DNA from: an uncultured Mucilaginibacter sp.
GTDB lineage: Bacteria > Bacteroidota > Bacteroidia > Sphingobacteriales > Sphingobacteriaceae
Reading direction: 5' to 3'
DNA length: 64,000 nt
NCBI GenBank assembly: GCA_913775265.1
Contig: CAJYJH010000054.1
Span: 1-64,000 of the forward strand
Positions 8,851 through 18,076 of this stretch are shown here, in pieces; positions within the stretch are counted from its first letter, which is position 1, and each line of letters opens with the position of its first letter. Both the position numbers and the translations under genes were made by a program. Under the pieces are notes generated by a model, which saw only the letters and a program-made list of their open reading frames with translations, was not told where the DNA came from and did no database searches.

Positions 8851-10803
8851 GTGTCATCACACAATAAAGACCTACAAAAGCTGACCACCGCAGGATTGCT
8901 GATCAGTTTAGGTATTATCTATGGCGATATAGGTACCTCTCCCTTATACGTTTTTAAAGCCATTGTTGGCGATCATGCCATTACGGAGTCTCTCGCTTTA
9001 GGCGGCGTCTCGTGTATTTTTTGGACGCTTACCCTGCAAACCACCATCAAGTACGTAATGATCACCCTACAGGCCGATAACAAAGGCGAAGGTGGTATTT
9101 TCTCTTTATTTTCATTAGTACGCCGGCGCGCCAAATGGTTAATTATACCGGCGGTGGTTGGCGGTTGCGCCTTATTAGCCGACGGGATAATTACACCCCC
9201 AATCACCATATCATCTGCCATTGAGGGCTTGCATGCCAAGTACCCTCAGTTGCCTACCATGAGTGTGGTGATTACCATTATAGCGGCTTTGTTTTTCATC
9301 CAGCAGTTTGGTACCTCGTTGGTGGGTAAAGCATTTGGCCCTATTATGTTTTTGTGGTTTACTATGATGGGCGTTTTGGGTATCTCTTATATTGTGCAGA
9401 TGCCAGGCATCATTAAAGCGCTTAACCCATATTATGCTTACCATTTATTAACTACCAGTGCTAACCCTACAGCATTCGGTATATTAGGTGCTGTGTTTTT
9501 GTGTACCACAGGTGCCGAGGCATTGTATTCAGACTTAGGTCACTGTGGTCGCTCTAACATTCGTGTAAGCTGGATTTACGTTAAAACATGTTTAATATTA
9601 AATTATTTGGGGCAGGCTGTTTGGCTGATGCAGCGCGAAGGGCAGGAGTTAAATTTGGATGTGTTTAATCCATTTTATCAGATCATGCCCTCGTGGTTCC
9701 TGATTTTTGGTATCGGTATAGCTACTGTTGCCGCCATCATTGCCAGTCAGGCTTTAATATCAGGATCATACACCCTTATCGCAGAAGCAGTGCGCTTAAA
9801 CCTTTGGCCTAAAGTGCGGATCAATTATCCGTCTGAGCAAAAAGGACAGCTGTACGTGCCCAGTATTAACTGGATTATGTGTGCCGGATGTATTGGCGTG
9901 GTGTTGCTGTTTCAGCATTCTGCAAAAATGGAAGCCGCTTACGGATTGAGTATAACTGTGGCCATGCTGATGACAACCATTTTGGTGTCTAAATTTTTGA
10001 AACGTCGTAAAGTTCCATCATACCTTATCAACCTTTTCTTGTTGGTCTATTTGGTGGTTGAAGGTATATTCCTATCCAGTAACTTGGGTAAGTTTACCGA
10101 AGGCGGCTGGTTTACACTTACCATAGGTTTTGTTTTATTTAGTGTGATGTGGACCTGGCACACCGCCCGCAAAATCCGTAACCGTTACGTGAAATTTGTG
10201 GAGGTCGAGGAGTACTACGATATTTTAAAAGAGTTGAGCGAAGACGAGACTGTGCCTAAGTATGCATCGCAGTTAGTGTATTTAACCAGCGCTAACTTCA
10301 ACTCCGAGGTAGAGTCGAAAATCATCTACTCAATCTTACAAAAGCAACCTAAGCGTGCGGATATTTACTGGTTGGTACACGTTGATGTAATGGACGAGCC
10401 TTATACCCGCGATTACGAGGTAGACTTTTTAGTGCCTAATAAAGTTATTCGTATAGATTTTAAATTGGGCTTTAGGGTAGGTCAGCAGATTAATTTATTG
10501 TTCCGGAAGGTAGTTGAAGATCTGGTAAAAAACGGCGAGGTAGATATTACCAGCCAATACCAATCACTCAATAAGCGTAAAATTGTGGGAGATTTCCGTT
10601 TTGTGGTGATCGAAAAGGTTTTGTCGCGCTCGCACAATCTTTCATTTTACGAACGTATAATTATGGCCATCTATGGACAGCTTAAAAAAGTAAGCATATC
10701 TGAAGAGCGCGGCTTTGGTTTGGATTTAAGCTTCGTGACAGTAGAAAAAGTGCCGCTAATGCTCACTGACCCTGAAAGCGTAGTGATTAACCGGGTAGTT
10801 TAA
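8851..10803 (+). CDS. kup: Kup-type potassium uptake transporter
   Basis: The 650-residue product has the hallmark GDIGTSPLY at residues 25-33 and about twelve membrane segments to residue 440. A cytosolic C-terminal domain of about 200 residues follows. This fits the KUP/HAK/KT family, which takes up K+ by proton symport across the inner membrane. The likely start is a GTG at 8851, since the family's N-terminus aligns there and no ATG lies close upstream. A strong terminator follows the stop codon. The gene stands alone, convergent with the PAP2 gene. Confidence 0.95.
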   Translation: MSSHNKDLQKLTTAGLLISLGIIYGDIGTSPLYVFKAIVGDHAITESLALGGVSCIFWTLTLQTTIKYVMITLQADNKGEGGIFSLFSLVRRRAKWLIIPAVVGGCALLADGIITPPITISSAIEGLHAKYPQLPTMSVVITIIAALFFIQQFGTSLVGKAFGPIMFLWFTMMGVLGISYIVQMPGIIKALNPYYAYHLLTTSANPTAFGILGAVFLCTTGAEALYSDLGHCGRSNIRVSWIYVKTCLILNYLGQAVWLMQREGQELNLDVFNPFYQIMPSWFLIFGIGIATVAAIIASQALISGSYTLIAEAVRLNLWPKVRINYPSEQKGQLYVPSINWIMCAGCIGVVLLFQHSAKMEAAYGLSITVAMLMTTILVSKFLKRRKVPSYLINLFLLVYLVVEGIFLSSNLGKFTEGGWFTLTIGFVLFSVMWTWHTARKIRNRYVKFVEVEEYYDILKELSEDETVPKYASQLVYLTSANFNSEVESKIIYSILQKQPKRADIYWLVHVDVMDEPYTRDYEVDFLVPNKVIRIDFKLGFRVGQQINLLFRKVVEDLVKNGEVDITSQYQSLNKRKIVGDFRFVVIEKVLSRSHNLSFYERIIMAIYGQLKKVSISEERGFGLDLSFVTVEKVPLMLTDPESVVINRVV

Positions 10804-10834
10804 TTGCCGGGAAGATCAACCTCTTTTTAAAAGT

Positions 10835-10873
10835 AAAAACCCGTTCAGCTCTATTAGCGTGAACGGGTTTTTT
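10835..10873. terminator. Rho-independent terminator, probably bidirectional
   Basis: A perfect 13-bp stem (AAAAACCCGTTCA with TGAACGGGTTTTT) with a 12-nt loop and flanking A/T tracts lies between the convergent kup and PAP2 genes. Confidence 0.9.
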
Positions 10874-10894
10874 ATTTGTGAATTGTATCAAATA

Positions 10895-11575
10895 CTATTT
10901 TTTCTTGATCAAGCCCTTGGCCCAGCGTTGTGAGTGCATGAAGCCTTTATTGTCTAAAAATGTTACCCACATAATTGTGCTGAAAGTGCCTATGATCGAT
11001 CCGGCCGTTACATCCTCAAAGAAGTGCTGACTTAAGTACATCCTCGAATAAGCTACACCAATAGCCAATAGTAAGAAAATGAATCCGTATCGCTTGTTTA
11101 CCGAAACGTAAGACAATACCACGGCGGCTGAGAAGGCAGTGACAGTGTGGCCCGAAGGGAAACTGTTATACTCCATCATCCTGATGCCTTTAACAAAGTG
11201 GATCAGGCTAAGGTCTTTTTCAAAATAAATCACCGGACGAGGTGCATGATAAATGTGTTTAACAATTTGTACCAGAATGCCACTGATGGCAAAGCTTGTT
11301 GCCAGTAACAGCGCTTTACGATAACTAAGGCAAAGCATAATCAGCGTCAGGGTAATTACCATATAACCTTCGCCCAAATCGGTAAGGTATGGAAATACAA
11401 AGTCGCCGGTGTGGGTATATAATTTATTGACCGAAAAGTAGATTTCCTCGCGGGTGTAAGTGATTTTAATAATCAGACAGGCAATTAGAACAACAAGGTA
11501 AGGGATAAAAAACAGGCGGATCTTATATAAAACATCAGTAATACGGGTATTCATCATGTTACAAATTAAGTACAT
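10895..11575 (-). CDS. PAP2 family membrane phosphatase
   Basis: The 226-residue product has about six membrane segments and the complete acid-phosphatase signature of PAP2 enzymes. This consists of Lys106...Arg113-Pro114 (KHIYHAPRP), PSGH at 140-143, and SRMYLSQHFFEDV with Ser177-Arg178, His184 and Asp188. Such proteins dephosphorylate lipid phosphates such as undecaprenyl pyrophosphate or phosphatidylglycerol phosphate at the inner membrane. The start could also be Met7 or Met8 (near 11554). It is divergent from the amino acid permease. Confidence 0.9.
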   Translation of the reverse strand: MYLICNMMNTRITDVLYKIRLFFIPYLVVLIACLIIKITYTREEIYFSVNKLYTHTGDFVFPYLTDLGEGYMVITLTLIMLCLSYRKALLLATSFAISGILVQIVKHIYHAPRPVIYFEKDLSLIHFVKGIRMMEYNSFPSGHTVTAFSAAVVLSYVSVNKRYGFIFLLLAIGVAYSRMYLSQHFFEDVTAGSIIGTFSTIMWVTFLDNKGFMHSQRWAKGLIKKK

Positions 11576-11600
11576 TATCAGTAATCACGTAAAAAATGGT

Positions 11601-11608
11601 TATGTTTG
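11601..11608 (+). promoter_or_regulatory. -7 promoter box (TATGTTTG) of the permease gene
   Basis: An exact match to the Bacteroidota -7 element TAnnTTTG lies 25 bp before the ATG at 11633. It overlaps the more upstream in-frame ATG at 11606, which favours 11633 as the true start. No clear -33 TTG was found. Confidence 0.5.
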
Positions 11609-11632
11609 GTACTGCTAACTTTAATTTTCTGC

Positions 11633-13330
11633 ATGTCGAAAAGTATATTTCGAAAAAAATCTCTCGATAAAATTCTGGCCGATGTTCAAAGCGGCTTTGG
11701 CGACGGGGAACATTCGGGTTCTCACTTAAAAAAAGAACTGCTTACCAAAGATTTGACCTTAATGGGCATAGCCGCCGTGGTGGGGGCCGGTATATTTTCG
11801 ACTATTGGTACGGCATCATTTAATGGCGGACCGGGTGTAACTATACTTTTTGTGCTAACTGCTATTACCTGCGGTTTTTCGGCCATGTGTTATGCCGAGT
11901 TTGCCTCGCGCATCCCAGTTGCCGGCAGTGCCTACACTTATGCTTATGCCTCATTTGGCGAGCTGATTGCCTGGATTATTGGTTGGGATTTATTGATGGA
12001 ATATGCGATAGGCAACATTGCTGTAGCCATATCTTGGAGTGAGTATTTTGTTAACCTGCTCGAAGGCTTTCATTTGCACGTGCCCCGATACCTGACGATG
12101 GATTATTTCTCCGCCTATAAAGGGCATGAGCAGTTACAGCAGTTAACCGCATCGGGCCATCTATCTGAAATAACTGAACGCATCAAGGCGGAGTCTTTAG
12201 CGTGGACCACGGCGCCTAACATTGGCGGCATCAAACTAATTGCTAACTTTCCTGCTTTGCTCATTGTGATACTGATTACTTACCTGGTTTATATCGGTAT
12301 TCGCGAAACTAAAAAGGTAACCAATGCCATGGTGCTGCTTAAAATAGGCGTGGTGTTGGCTGTTATTGCCTTGGGCTTTTTTTACGTTACACCAGCCAAC
12401 TGGCACCCTTTTTTACCCAACGGCTTTAGCGGTGTGATGAAAGGTGTATCGGGAGTGTTTTTTGCCTATATTGGTTTTGATGCCATCTCGACCACTGCCG
12501 AAGAATGCAAAAATCCGCAACGCGATTTACCTCGCGGTATGATCTATTCATTGATTATTTGTACTGTTTTATACATCCTGATAGCGCTGGTGCTTACCGG
12601 TATGGTGAATTATAAAGAGCTACAGGTGGGTGACCCGCTGGCATTTGTATTTGCGCGGATAGGCCTTACTAAAATCAGCTACGTAATATCAATCAGTGCA
12701 GTTATTGCAACAGCCAGTGTGCTATTAATTTTCCAGATGGGGCAGCCGCGTATATGGATGAGCATGAGCCGTGACGGGTTGCTGCCGAAAGCTTTTTCGC
12801 GCATCCATCCTAAATTTCAAACACCGTCATTTTCGACTATTGTAACCGGCTTTGTAGTAGCCATACCGGCGCTGTTTATGAACCTGACCGAGGTAACCGA
12901 TTTAACCAGTATTGGTACTCTGTTTGCCTTTGTACTGGTTTGTGGTGGTGTATTGCTGCTACCCAAAACGGAAGCTACACAGGGGCGTTTCCGTATACCC
13001 TACATCAATGCTAAGTGGATTGTGCCGGTATTATTTATTGGTGGAATGATTGCTTTCTGGAAGCCCATGATAACTATGTTTTCTCAAGAAAATAGCCACG
13101 AGCAATTTCCATTTGTGTTATTCATTCTGCTTTCGGCTACATTAACTGTATTGGCCTTCATGAAAAATCTTTCACTGATACCGGTACTAGGTTTATTAAG
13201 CTGTTTTTACCTAATGACAGAGTTAGGCTATATTAACTGGCTGCGTTTCCTGATCTGGCTGATCATCGGTTTGGTGGTTTATTTTACCTATGGTTATAAA
13301 AACAGCCGTTTAGGTAAAGAGACGGCTTAA
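11633..13330 (+). CDS. APC superfamily amino acid permease
   Basis: The product (565 residues from Met at 11633) is an integral membrane protein with about twelve to fourteen helices. The first helix carries GIAAVVGAGIFSTIGT, the substrate-binding motif of APC amino acid/cation permeases, and GVFFAYIGFDAISTTAEE marks helix 6. It resembles cationic or general amino acid permeases that use proton symport or exchange. An upstream in-frame ATG at 11606 would add nine hydrophobic residues but overlaps a promoter-like box. The amino acid carried cannot be told from sequence. Confidence 0.92.
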   Translation: MSKSIFRKKSLDKILADVQSGFGDGEHSGSHLKKELLTKDLTLMGIAAVVGAGIFSTIGTASFNGGPGVTILFVLTAITCGFSAMCYAEFASRIPVAGSAYTYAYASFGELIAWIIGWDLLMEYAIGNIAVAISWSEYFVNLLEGFHLHVPRYLTMDYFSAYKGHEQLQQLTASGHLSEITERIKAESLAWTTAPNIGGIKLIANFPALLIVILITYLVYIGIRETKKVTNAMVLLKIGVVLAVIALGFFYVTPANWHPFLPNGFSGVMKGVSGVFFAYIGFDAISTTAEECKNPQRDLPRGMIYSLIICTVLYILIALVLTGMVNYKELQVGDPLAFVFARIGLTKISYVISISAVIATASVLLIFQMGQPRIWMSMSRDGLLPKAFSRIHPKFQTPSFSTIVTGFVVAIPALFMNLTEVTDLTSIGTLFAFVLVCGGVLLLPKTEATQGRFRIPYINAKWIVPVLFIGGMIAFWKPMITMFSQENSHEQFPFVLFILLSATLTVLAFMKNLSLIPVLGLLSCFYLMTELGYINWLRFLIWLIIGLVVYFTYGYKNSRLGKETA

Positions 13331-13615
13331 ACGTTTTATGTTGTTAAAGCTTGGTTTGCTTTTATCTTAAAATACTACTTTAACAATAACATGTTTTTAT
13401 TAGTTAATAGAAACCGTCTTTCTTGTTGCTTTTTCTGCACGTGCTTGGCAATTTGCTTTGCTTAGTATGCATGTTTCTTTTCTGTTATATCTCGAATTGC
13501 CAATTGATAGCAACTAAAGTTCTACTATGTTAGTAAATAATGCTTATGGGCTGTTTGCCGAGCGTAGCTATGAAACTGTCGGCTTCCTGTTGGTAAGATT
13601 GCTGATGCAGAATAG
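13331..13615. other. Intergenic region, no feature seen
   Basis: This AT-rich gap of about 285 bp separates the permease from the hydrolase gene. I saw no hairpin with a U tract, no open frame with family similarity and no RNA. Confidence 0.4.
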
Positions 13616-14770
13616 ATGCTTTATTTTGTCTTTCTCATGCTTCGTTTAATCATCATTATAATTTTACTTTTAGCCTCTTTGCTTACAGTATTTAAAGCGC
13701 CAACTTATCATTTATGGTTATTGGCTGTCTTAGTAGGTGAGTATGGCCTGTTGTTTATTGGAATCATTATTGTAGCCTTGCTGGCTGCTTTTTTACCCGG
13801 AAGATATGTATGGCAAGGCACAGTTTTAGGTTTGCTTGCTATTGCGCTGTACTCGTATCCAATTATCAGCGCCTATTTAATTGGCGAAAAGTTAAATGAT
13901 GACATCAGTAAAAATTTCTCGCTCAGTATTCATACTCAAGGTCAGGCTGCATTAAAACCTTTCAGTTTCGCTAAGCTACTCCAACTATATCCTAAGCAGG
14001 CTAATTATAAAACATTCACTTACGCCACGTATACCGATACTGCTTTAACGCTTGATTACTATCCGACTGTAGTAATTGGTAAGCGCCCTTGTGTAATGGT
14101 AATTCATGGCGGGTCTTGGAGTAGTGGTGACAGTAAGCAATTGCCAGAATTGAACGCTGTGCTGAGTCAGGCCGGCTACCAGGTAATAAGCATCAATTAC
14201 CGCTTATCGCCCAAATGGCAAAGCCCGGCGCCTTTGCAGGATGTGGCTGCTGCTTTAAGCTACTTACACCAAAACGCTGACGAATTGCGAATAGATACCG
14301 GTAACATTATTCTGTTAGGACGCTCGGCCGGAGCACAGATTGCTTTGCTGGCCGCTTATACTTTGAAACAGCAGGGCATTAAAGGGGTAATTGATTTTTA
14401 CGGCCCCGCCGATATGGTTTGGGGATATAGCCTGCCGGCATCTAAACTGGTGATGGACTCGCGGCGTGTGATGGCCAATTATTTAGGCGGCTACTACGAT
14501 CAAGTGCCGCAACAGTATGCCGAAAGTTCGCCTATTGAATTTGCGAATCGTAAAACCGTGCCTACCTTAATAATACATGGCGCTAATGATGTGCTGGTGG
14601 CTTATGGGCACAGCGAGCGGTTGAGCCGCAAGCTAATTCAAAATCAGGTGCCGTTTTACTGGCTAAAATTGCCTTGGGCTACGCATGGCTTCGACTATCA
14701 TTTAAACGGGCCAGGAGGGCAGTTGTCTACTTATACGGTTCTTCGTTTTTTGGAAAGCGTTGTCCGATAG
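13616..14770 (+). CDS. Membrane-anchored alpha/beta hydrolase (esterase-like)
   Basis: The 384-residue product has three to four hydrophobic segments in the first 90 residues and then an alpha/beta-hydrolase domain. The oxyanion motif HGGSW is at 164-168 and the nucleophile Ser237 is in GRSAG. The acid is probably the Asp in GANDVLVAYGH near residue 325, and the His lies in ATHGFD near residue 356. The HGG motif places it with the hormone-sensitive lipase / BD-FAE-like esterases. The catalytic domain could face either side of the inner membrane. Met8 (13637) is an alternative start. The substrate is unknown. Confidence 0.85.
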   Translation: MLYFVFLMLRLIIIIILLLASLLTVFKAPTYHLWLLAVLVGEYGLLFIGIIIVALLAAFLPGRYVWQGTVLGLLAIALYSYPIISAYLIGEKLNDDISKNFSLSIHTQGQAALKPFSFAKLLQLYPKQANYKTFTYATYTDTALTLDYYPTVVIGKRPCVMVIHGGSWSSGDSKQLPELNAVLSQAGYQVISINYRLSPKWQSPAPLQDVAAALSYLHQNADELRIDTGNIILLGRSAGAQIALLAAYTLKQQGIKGVIDFYGPADMVWGYSLPASKLVMDSRRVMANYLGGYYDQVPQQYAESSPIEFANRKTVPTLIIHGANDVLVAYGHSERLSRKLIQNQVPFYWLKLPWATHGFDYHLNGPGGQLSTYTVLRFLESVVR

Positions 14771-14848
14771 GAATGAAGTTAAAAATCAGGAGTAAAACAA
14801 ACAAATTTAGGGTTTCGCTTATTCACATAGATATTAAATCTAAGCGTC

Positions 14849-15370
14849 ATGAAATTTGCATTCATATTTGGAACCAACATTTTTTTAAGTACCGAAAATA
14901 CCGTTAGTTATGCCGATGCAGATACACGTATTCCATTCCTTAAAATATTGTCTTATCGTAAGTCAAGCAACAATAACTCAGATAAGCATTTGGCGATCGA
15001 TTTGGACATAGCTACCTCGCACGATGAGGCTATTGTTTGGCGTGGCAGCCAGTTTGAAGGTAACTCGCCAGTTCAGGTAAGTACAACTGATGATTCTGTC
15101 AAATTATTCCGTGAAGGTCACGAAGAACCTGTATTCTTTATACGTCAGTTGACCGAAGATGATATTTCCGGATTATCGAGCCATATCGTTAATGAGGTAG
15201 AAGCTCAACAACCATTGGCGGTATTTAAAATCAGCGGTGATTTTAGGGTAGGAGGTCATCGTATTATTATCGACAACGAAAAGCTGTTTGTCAACGGCGA
15301 CGATTTTGCTAACGGTGTCACTAACTCGAAGCAGGATGCTGCATTGACACCATACGGCGTTTTGTCCTAA
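14849..15370 (+). CDS. Protein of unknown function
   Basis: The 173-residue product has no motif I recognise. It begins MKFAFIFGTNIFLSTENTVS, without a clean signal peptide. The middle is acidic and looks beta-rich (HLAIDLDIATSHDEAIVWRG; later FKISGDFRVGGHRIIID). It lacks cysteine, repeats and membrane segments. Codon use and the clear start and stop fit its neighbours, so it is probably a real gene. It stands alone, 78 bp after the hydrolase and convergent with the SDR gene. Confidence 0.6.
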   Translation: MKFAFIFGTNIFLSTENTVSYADADTRIPFLKILSYRKSSNNNSDKHLAIDLDIATSHDEAIVWRGSQFEGNSPVQVSTTDDSVKLFREGHEEPVFFIRQLTEDDISGLSSHIVNEVEAQQPLAVFKISGDFRVGGHRIIIDNEKLFVNGDDFANGVTNSKQDAALTPYGVLS

Positions 15371-15419
15371 GATTAATTGCTGTGAATTAACTAAAGATTA
15401 AACTGTTAAATGCGAAAAT

Positions 15420-16187
15420 TTAGGAACGCAAGTAAGAAGCACCATTGATATCTATAATTCCCGAGGAGGTAAACTCAAAACCAGGTGAGGCGTAAACTGC
15501 TGCCAGGCGTGCTACCTCTTCGGTTGTTGCTACCCGGTTAAACGGGCTTTGCTGTTTTATATTTTCACCTTTAGGGCCGTTTAATATATCAGACGTCATG
15601 TCGGTTTCTACAAAACCGGGAGCAATGATATGTACACTTACTTTTTGGGGGGCAAGGCTTACTGCCAGTGATTGGCTCATGGCATTTAAACCGGCTTTGC
15701 TGGCTGCATAAGCCGGATGATCGGGTTCGCCTCTGAAAGCACCGCGTGATGAAATATTAATGATTTTACCGCCGCCTTTCTTTCCCATGTGCCTGGAAGC
15801 GAAATAACAAAGGTTGGCTACACCGTTTAAGTTAGTATTTATAGTTTCCTCCCAGTTGTGCTGCCAGGCCTCGTAACTAACTTCGTTAATTTTATGCTCC
15901 AGGTAAATACCTGCATTATTGATCAATATATCCAGACGGGAGTACTTTAACAATAACTTCTCAAAAAAACGATGTACGTGGGTTGGCTTGCTCTGATCTA
16001 ACTGAAAAACAGCATGCTTGCCTTTACCACCCAGACTATCCAGCGTTTGTTCGGCTTCGACAACGTTATTTAAATAGGTAATTACCACGTTGGCATTGAG
16101 CGAAGCAAACAACTGGGCACAAGCCTTGCCAATACCGCGTGAGCCGCCCGTAATGAGTACTGTTTTGCCTGGGAAATCAATAAGCAT
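15420..16187 (-). CDS. SDR family NAD(P)-dependent oxidoreductase
   Basis: The 255-residue product is a classical short-chain dehydrogenase/reductase. The cofactor loop is TGGSRGIG (13-20), NNAG is at 90-93, the catalytic Ser is in INISS (146-147), and Tyr160 and Lys164 form YAASK. It would reduce or oxidise a carbonyl/hydroxyl group in the cytosol. The closest-looking group is FabG-like 3-oxoacyl reductases, but this group is too broad to name a substrate. It ends 50 bp from the convergent orphan gene. Confidence 0.9.
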   Translation of the reverse strand: MLIDFPGKTVLITGGSRGIGKACAQLFASLNANVVITYLNNVVEAEQTLDSLGGKGKHAVFQLDQSKPTHVHRFFEKLLLKYSRLDILINNAGIYLEHKINEVSYEAWQHNWEETINTNLNGVANLCYFASRHMGKKGGGKIINISSRGAFRGEPDHPAYAASKAGLNAMSQSLAVSLAPQKVSVHIIAPGFVETDMTSDILNGPKGENIKQQSPFNRVATTEEVARLAAVYASPGFEFTSSGIIDINGASYLRS

Positions 16188-16289
16188 GTTTTAGTAGTAA
16201 AATCGTATTTAACTAAGGAGCAATTTCCTGCTTATACGTATACTACTCAAACAAGTTATAAAGTGGTCATTTGTAGGCCCAATTCGGCG

Positions 16290-17285
16290 TTATTGATTTT
16301 GCTTAGTTTCTGTCGTTTTTTGTGCTTCTTTTTCGCGTTTCTTAAAAAATCCTCGCAACAAGAAATTATGTTGCACTGCCTCAAGGTCGTCGTTCAATTT
16401 TATTGAACTTTGGTTTAAATAATTTAATGTACTTTTTAATTGAACAGCACTATTTTGGTCGTTTAAAAGCACCCCTAAAGCGTTATCTGTAGTATTCAGT
16501 TTACCACTGGCACGGTTTAAGTTATCCGTAAGTGTGCTGGCTTTAGCAGTTGCCTCTTGTAACTGATTAGCCGACTGTTGCAGTTTAGCAAATACTGCGG
16601 TATCAGTCAACATCTTGTCGGCCAGGCCACCTTTAGTATTAATTTTAGCGCTGAAAGTTTTCAATTGGTCTGCCATAGCCGAAGTTCGTGCAGTAGTGTT
16701 TTGCAGGTTTTGCACCACCGCTTTAAACTGCATAGCCAAGTTAGAGTCGGCCAGTAACGAGCCCGCCAAACCTTTGCCTTCTACCATCTTTTTGCTCAGG
16801 GCTTTAAAATCAGAAGTAATTTCCAACAGGTTTTGGTTGTTTTTCTGAAAAGTTTTCATGATATCGTCGGTTGACAGCATGCCTTTAGAGTTCAGCATAT
16901 CACCATTCTCAACAACTGGCGAAGCCGGATTGCCACCATCAATAGTAATAATTTTGTTCCCAATAAAACCCTCAGATCCAATACTGGCGATAGCATCTTT
17001 ATGAATATACTGCTGTATAGCCTGGTCTACATTAAACTCAACATCAACCTGATTAATACCAGTAAATTTGATGCCTTTAATGGTGCCTACCTTAACGCCC
17101 GAAAACCAAACGTTATTACCTTTAATTAAGCCCGATACATTATCAAAGCGGGCTTGCAAGTGTACGCCTTTCGAAAAGCTTTTTTGTTGATTACCCAAGG
17201 TAAATATGGCTACAACAAATATCAGCAAGCCTACGGCGATAAAAAGGCCTACCCAAAAAGCGGTTTTATTTTCTTTAAGATCCAT
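16290..17285 (-). CDS. MlaD-like MCE-domain substrate-binding protein of a lipid ABC transporter
   Basis: The 331-residue product has an N-terminal membrane anchor (residues about 11-30) and one MCE domain at about 38-115 (NVSGLIKGNNVWFSGVKVG). A long helical region rich in Asn, Gln and Ala follows, ending in a basic tail. MCE proteins form periplasmic hexamers that pass lipids between the inner and outer membranes in Mla-type systems. The gene is last of three: MlaE-like permease, MlaF-like ATPase, then this one, with 4 bp between it and the ATPase. The lipid carried and the direction of transport are not known. Confidence 0.9.
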   Translation of the reverse strand: MDLKENKTAFWVGLFIAVGLLIFVVAIFTLGNQQKSFSKGVHLQARFDNVSGLIKGNNVWFSGVKVGTIKGIKFTGINQVDVEFNVDQAIQQYIHKDAIASIGSEGFIGNKIITIDGGNPASPVVENGDMLNSKGMLSTDDIMKTFQKNNQNLLEITSDFKALSKKMVEGKGLAGSLLADSNLAMQFKAVVQNLQNTTARTSAMADQLKTFSAKINTKGGLADKMLTDTAVFAKLQQSANQLQEATAKASTLTDNLNRASGKLNTTDNALGVLLNDQNSAVQLKSTLNYLNQSSIKLNDDLEAVQHNFLLRGFFKKREKEAQKTTETKQNQ

Positions 17286-17289
17286 TATC

Positions 17290-18063
17290 TCAGTTGATAA
17301 AATTATAGTCGTAAAATTGTTTAACCCTCACGTCTTCCCCTTCAAACACTTCGTCAAAAGTGCCCTGACGCTGAAACTGTCCGTCGAGTAGCATAGCTAC
17401 CCGGTCGCCGGTAGTTTTAGCGCAGGTAAGATCGTGAGTTATAATAATTGATGATGTATTAAAGCGTTCCTGTACGCGATTAATTAAGTTGTTTATTTCC
17501 ATCGATGTGATGGGGTCAAGGCCGGCTGTCGGCTCATCATACAGCATGATTTCGGGGCGCAAGATGAGCGTGCGGGCAATGCCGATACGTTTACGCTGAC
17601 CACCTGAAAGCTCAGCCGGCATTTGGTTAATGGTTTGGCTCAGGCCTACGGCTTCGAGCACACGCTCCACCATCTCATTGATTTCTTTGCGCTTGAGCGA
17701 TCTTTGGTTGCGCACCAGCGGAAACTCCAGGTTTTTTCGCACGGTCATACTATCGTACAAGGCACTGTTCTGAAAAGAAAAACCGATGCGGGTACGTAAT
17801 TGCTGCAAATCTTGTGGCGTAATAGTAGTTACCTCGTTGCCCAATACGTTTACCGTGCCAGAATCCGCCTTAAGCAAACCCGAAATTATTTTGATGAGCA
17901 CCGATTTACCTGTACCCGAGCGGCCCAATACCACTAGGTTTTCTTTTCGGAACAAATCCAAGTCAATGCCCCGTAATACATGGTAATCACCGAAAGATTT
18001 GGTAAGGCCGTGAATGCTGATTACCTTTTCGTTATAATCTATGGATTGTGGTTGTTTTTCCAT
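17290..18063 (-). CDS. MlaF-like ABC transporter ATP-binding protein
   Basis: The 257-residue product has all ABC ATPase motifs: Walker A GRSGTGKSVLIK, Q-loop FSFQNSALYDSMTV, signature LSGGQRKRIG, Walker B EIMLYDEPTAGLDP and the switch His in IIITHDL. The FQNSALYDSMTV stretch resembles MlaF/Mkl ATPases. It powers lipid transport with the MlaE-like permease 13 bp upstream and the MCE protein 4 bp downstream. Confidence 0.93.
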   Translation of the reverse strand: MEKQPQSIDYNEKVISIHGLTKSFGDYHVLRGIDLDLFRKENLVVLGRSGTGKSVLIKIISGLLKADSGTVNVLGNEVTTITPQDLQQLRTRIGFSFQNSALYDSMTVRKNLEFPLVRNQRSLKRKEINEMVERVLEAVGLSQTINQMPAELSGGQRKRIGIARTLILRPEIMLYDEPTAGLDPITSMEINNLINRVQERFNTSSIIITHDLTCAKTTGDRVAMLLDGQFQRQGTFDEVFEGEDVRVKQFYDYNFIN

Positions 18064-18076
18064 ATCAGTATCTCGG

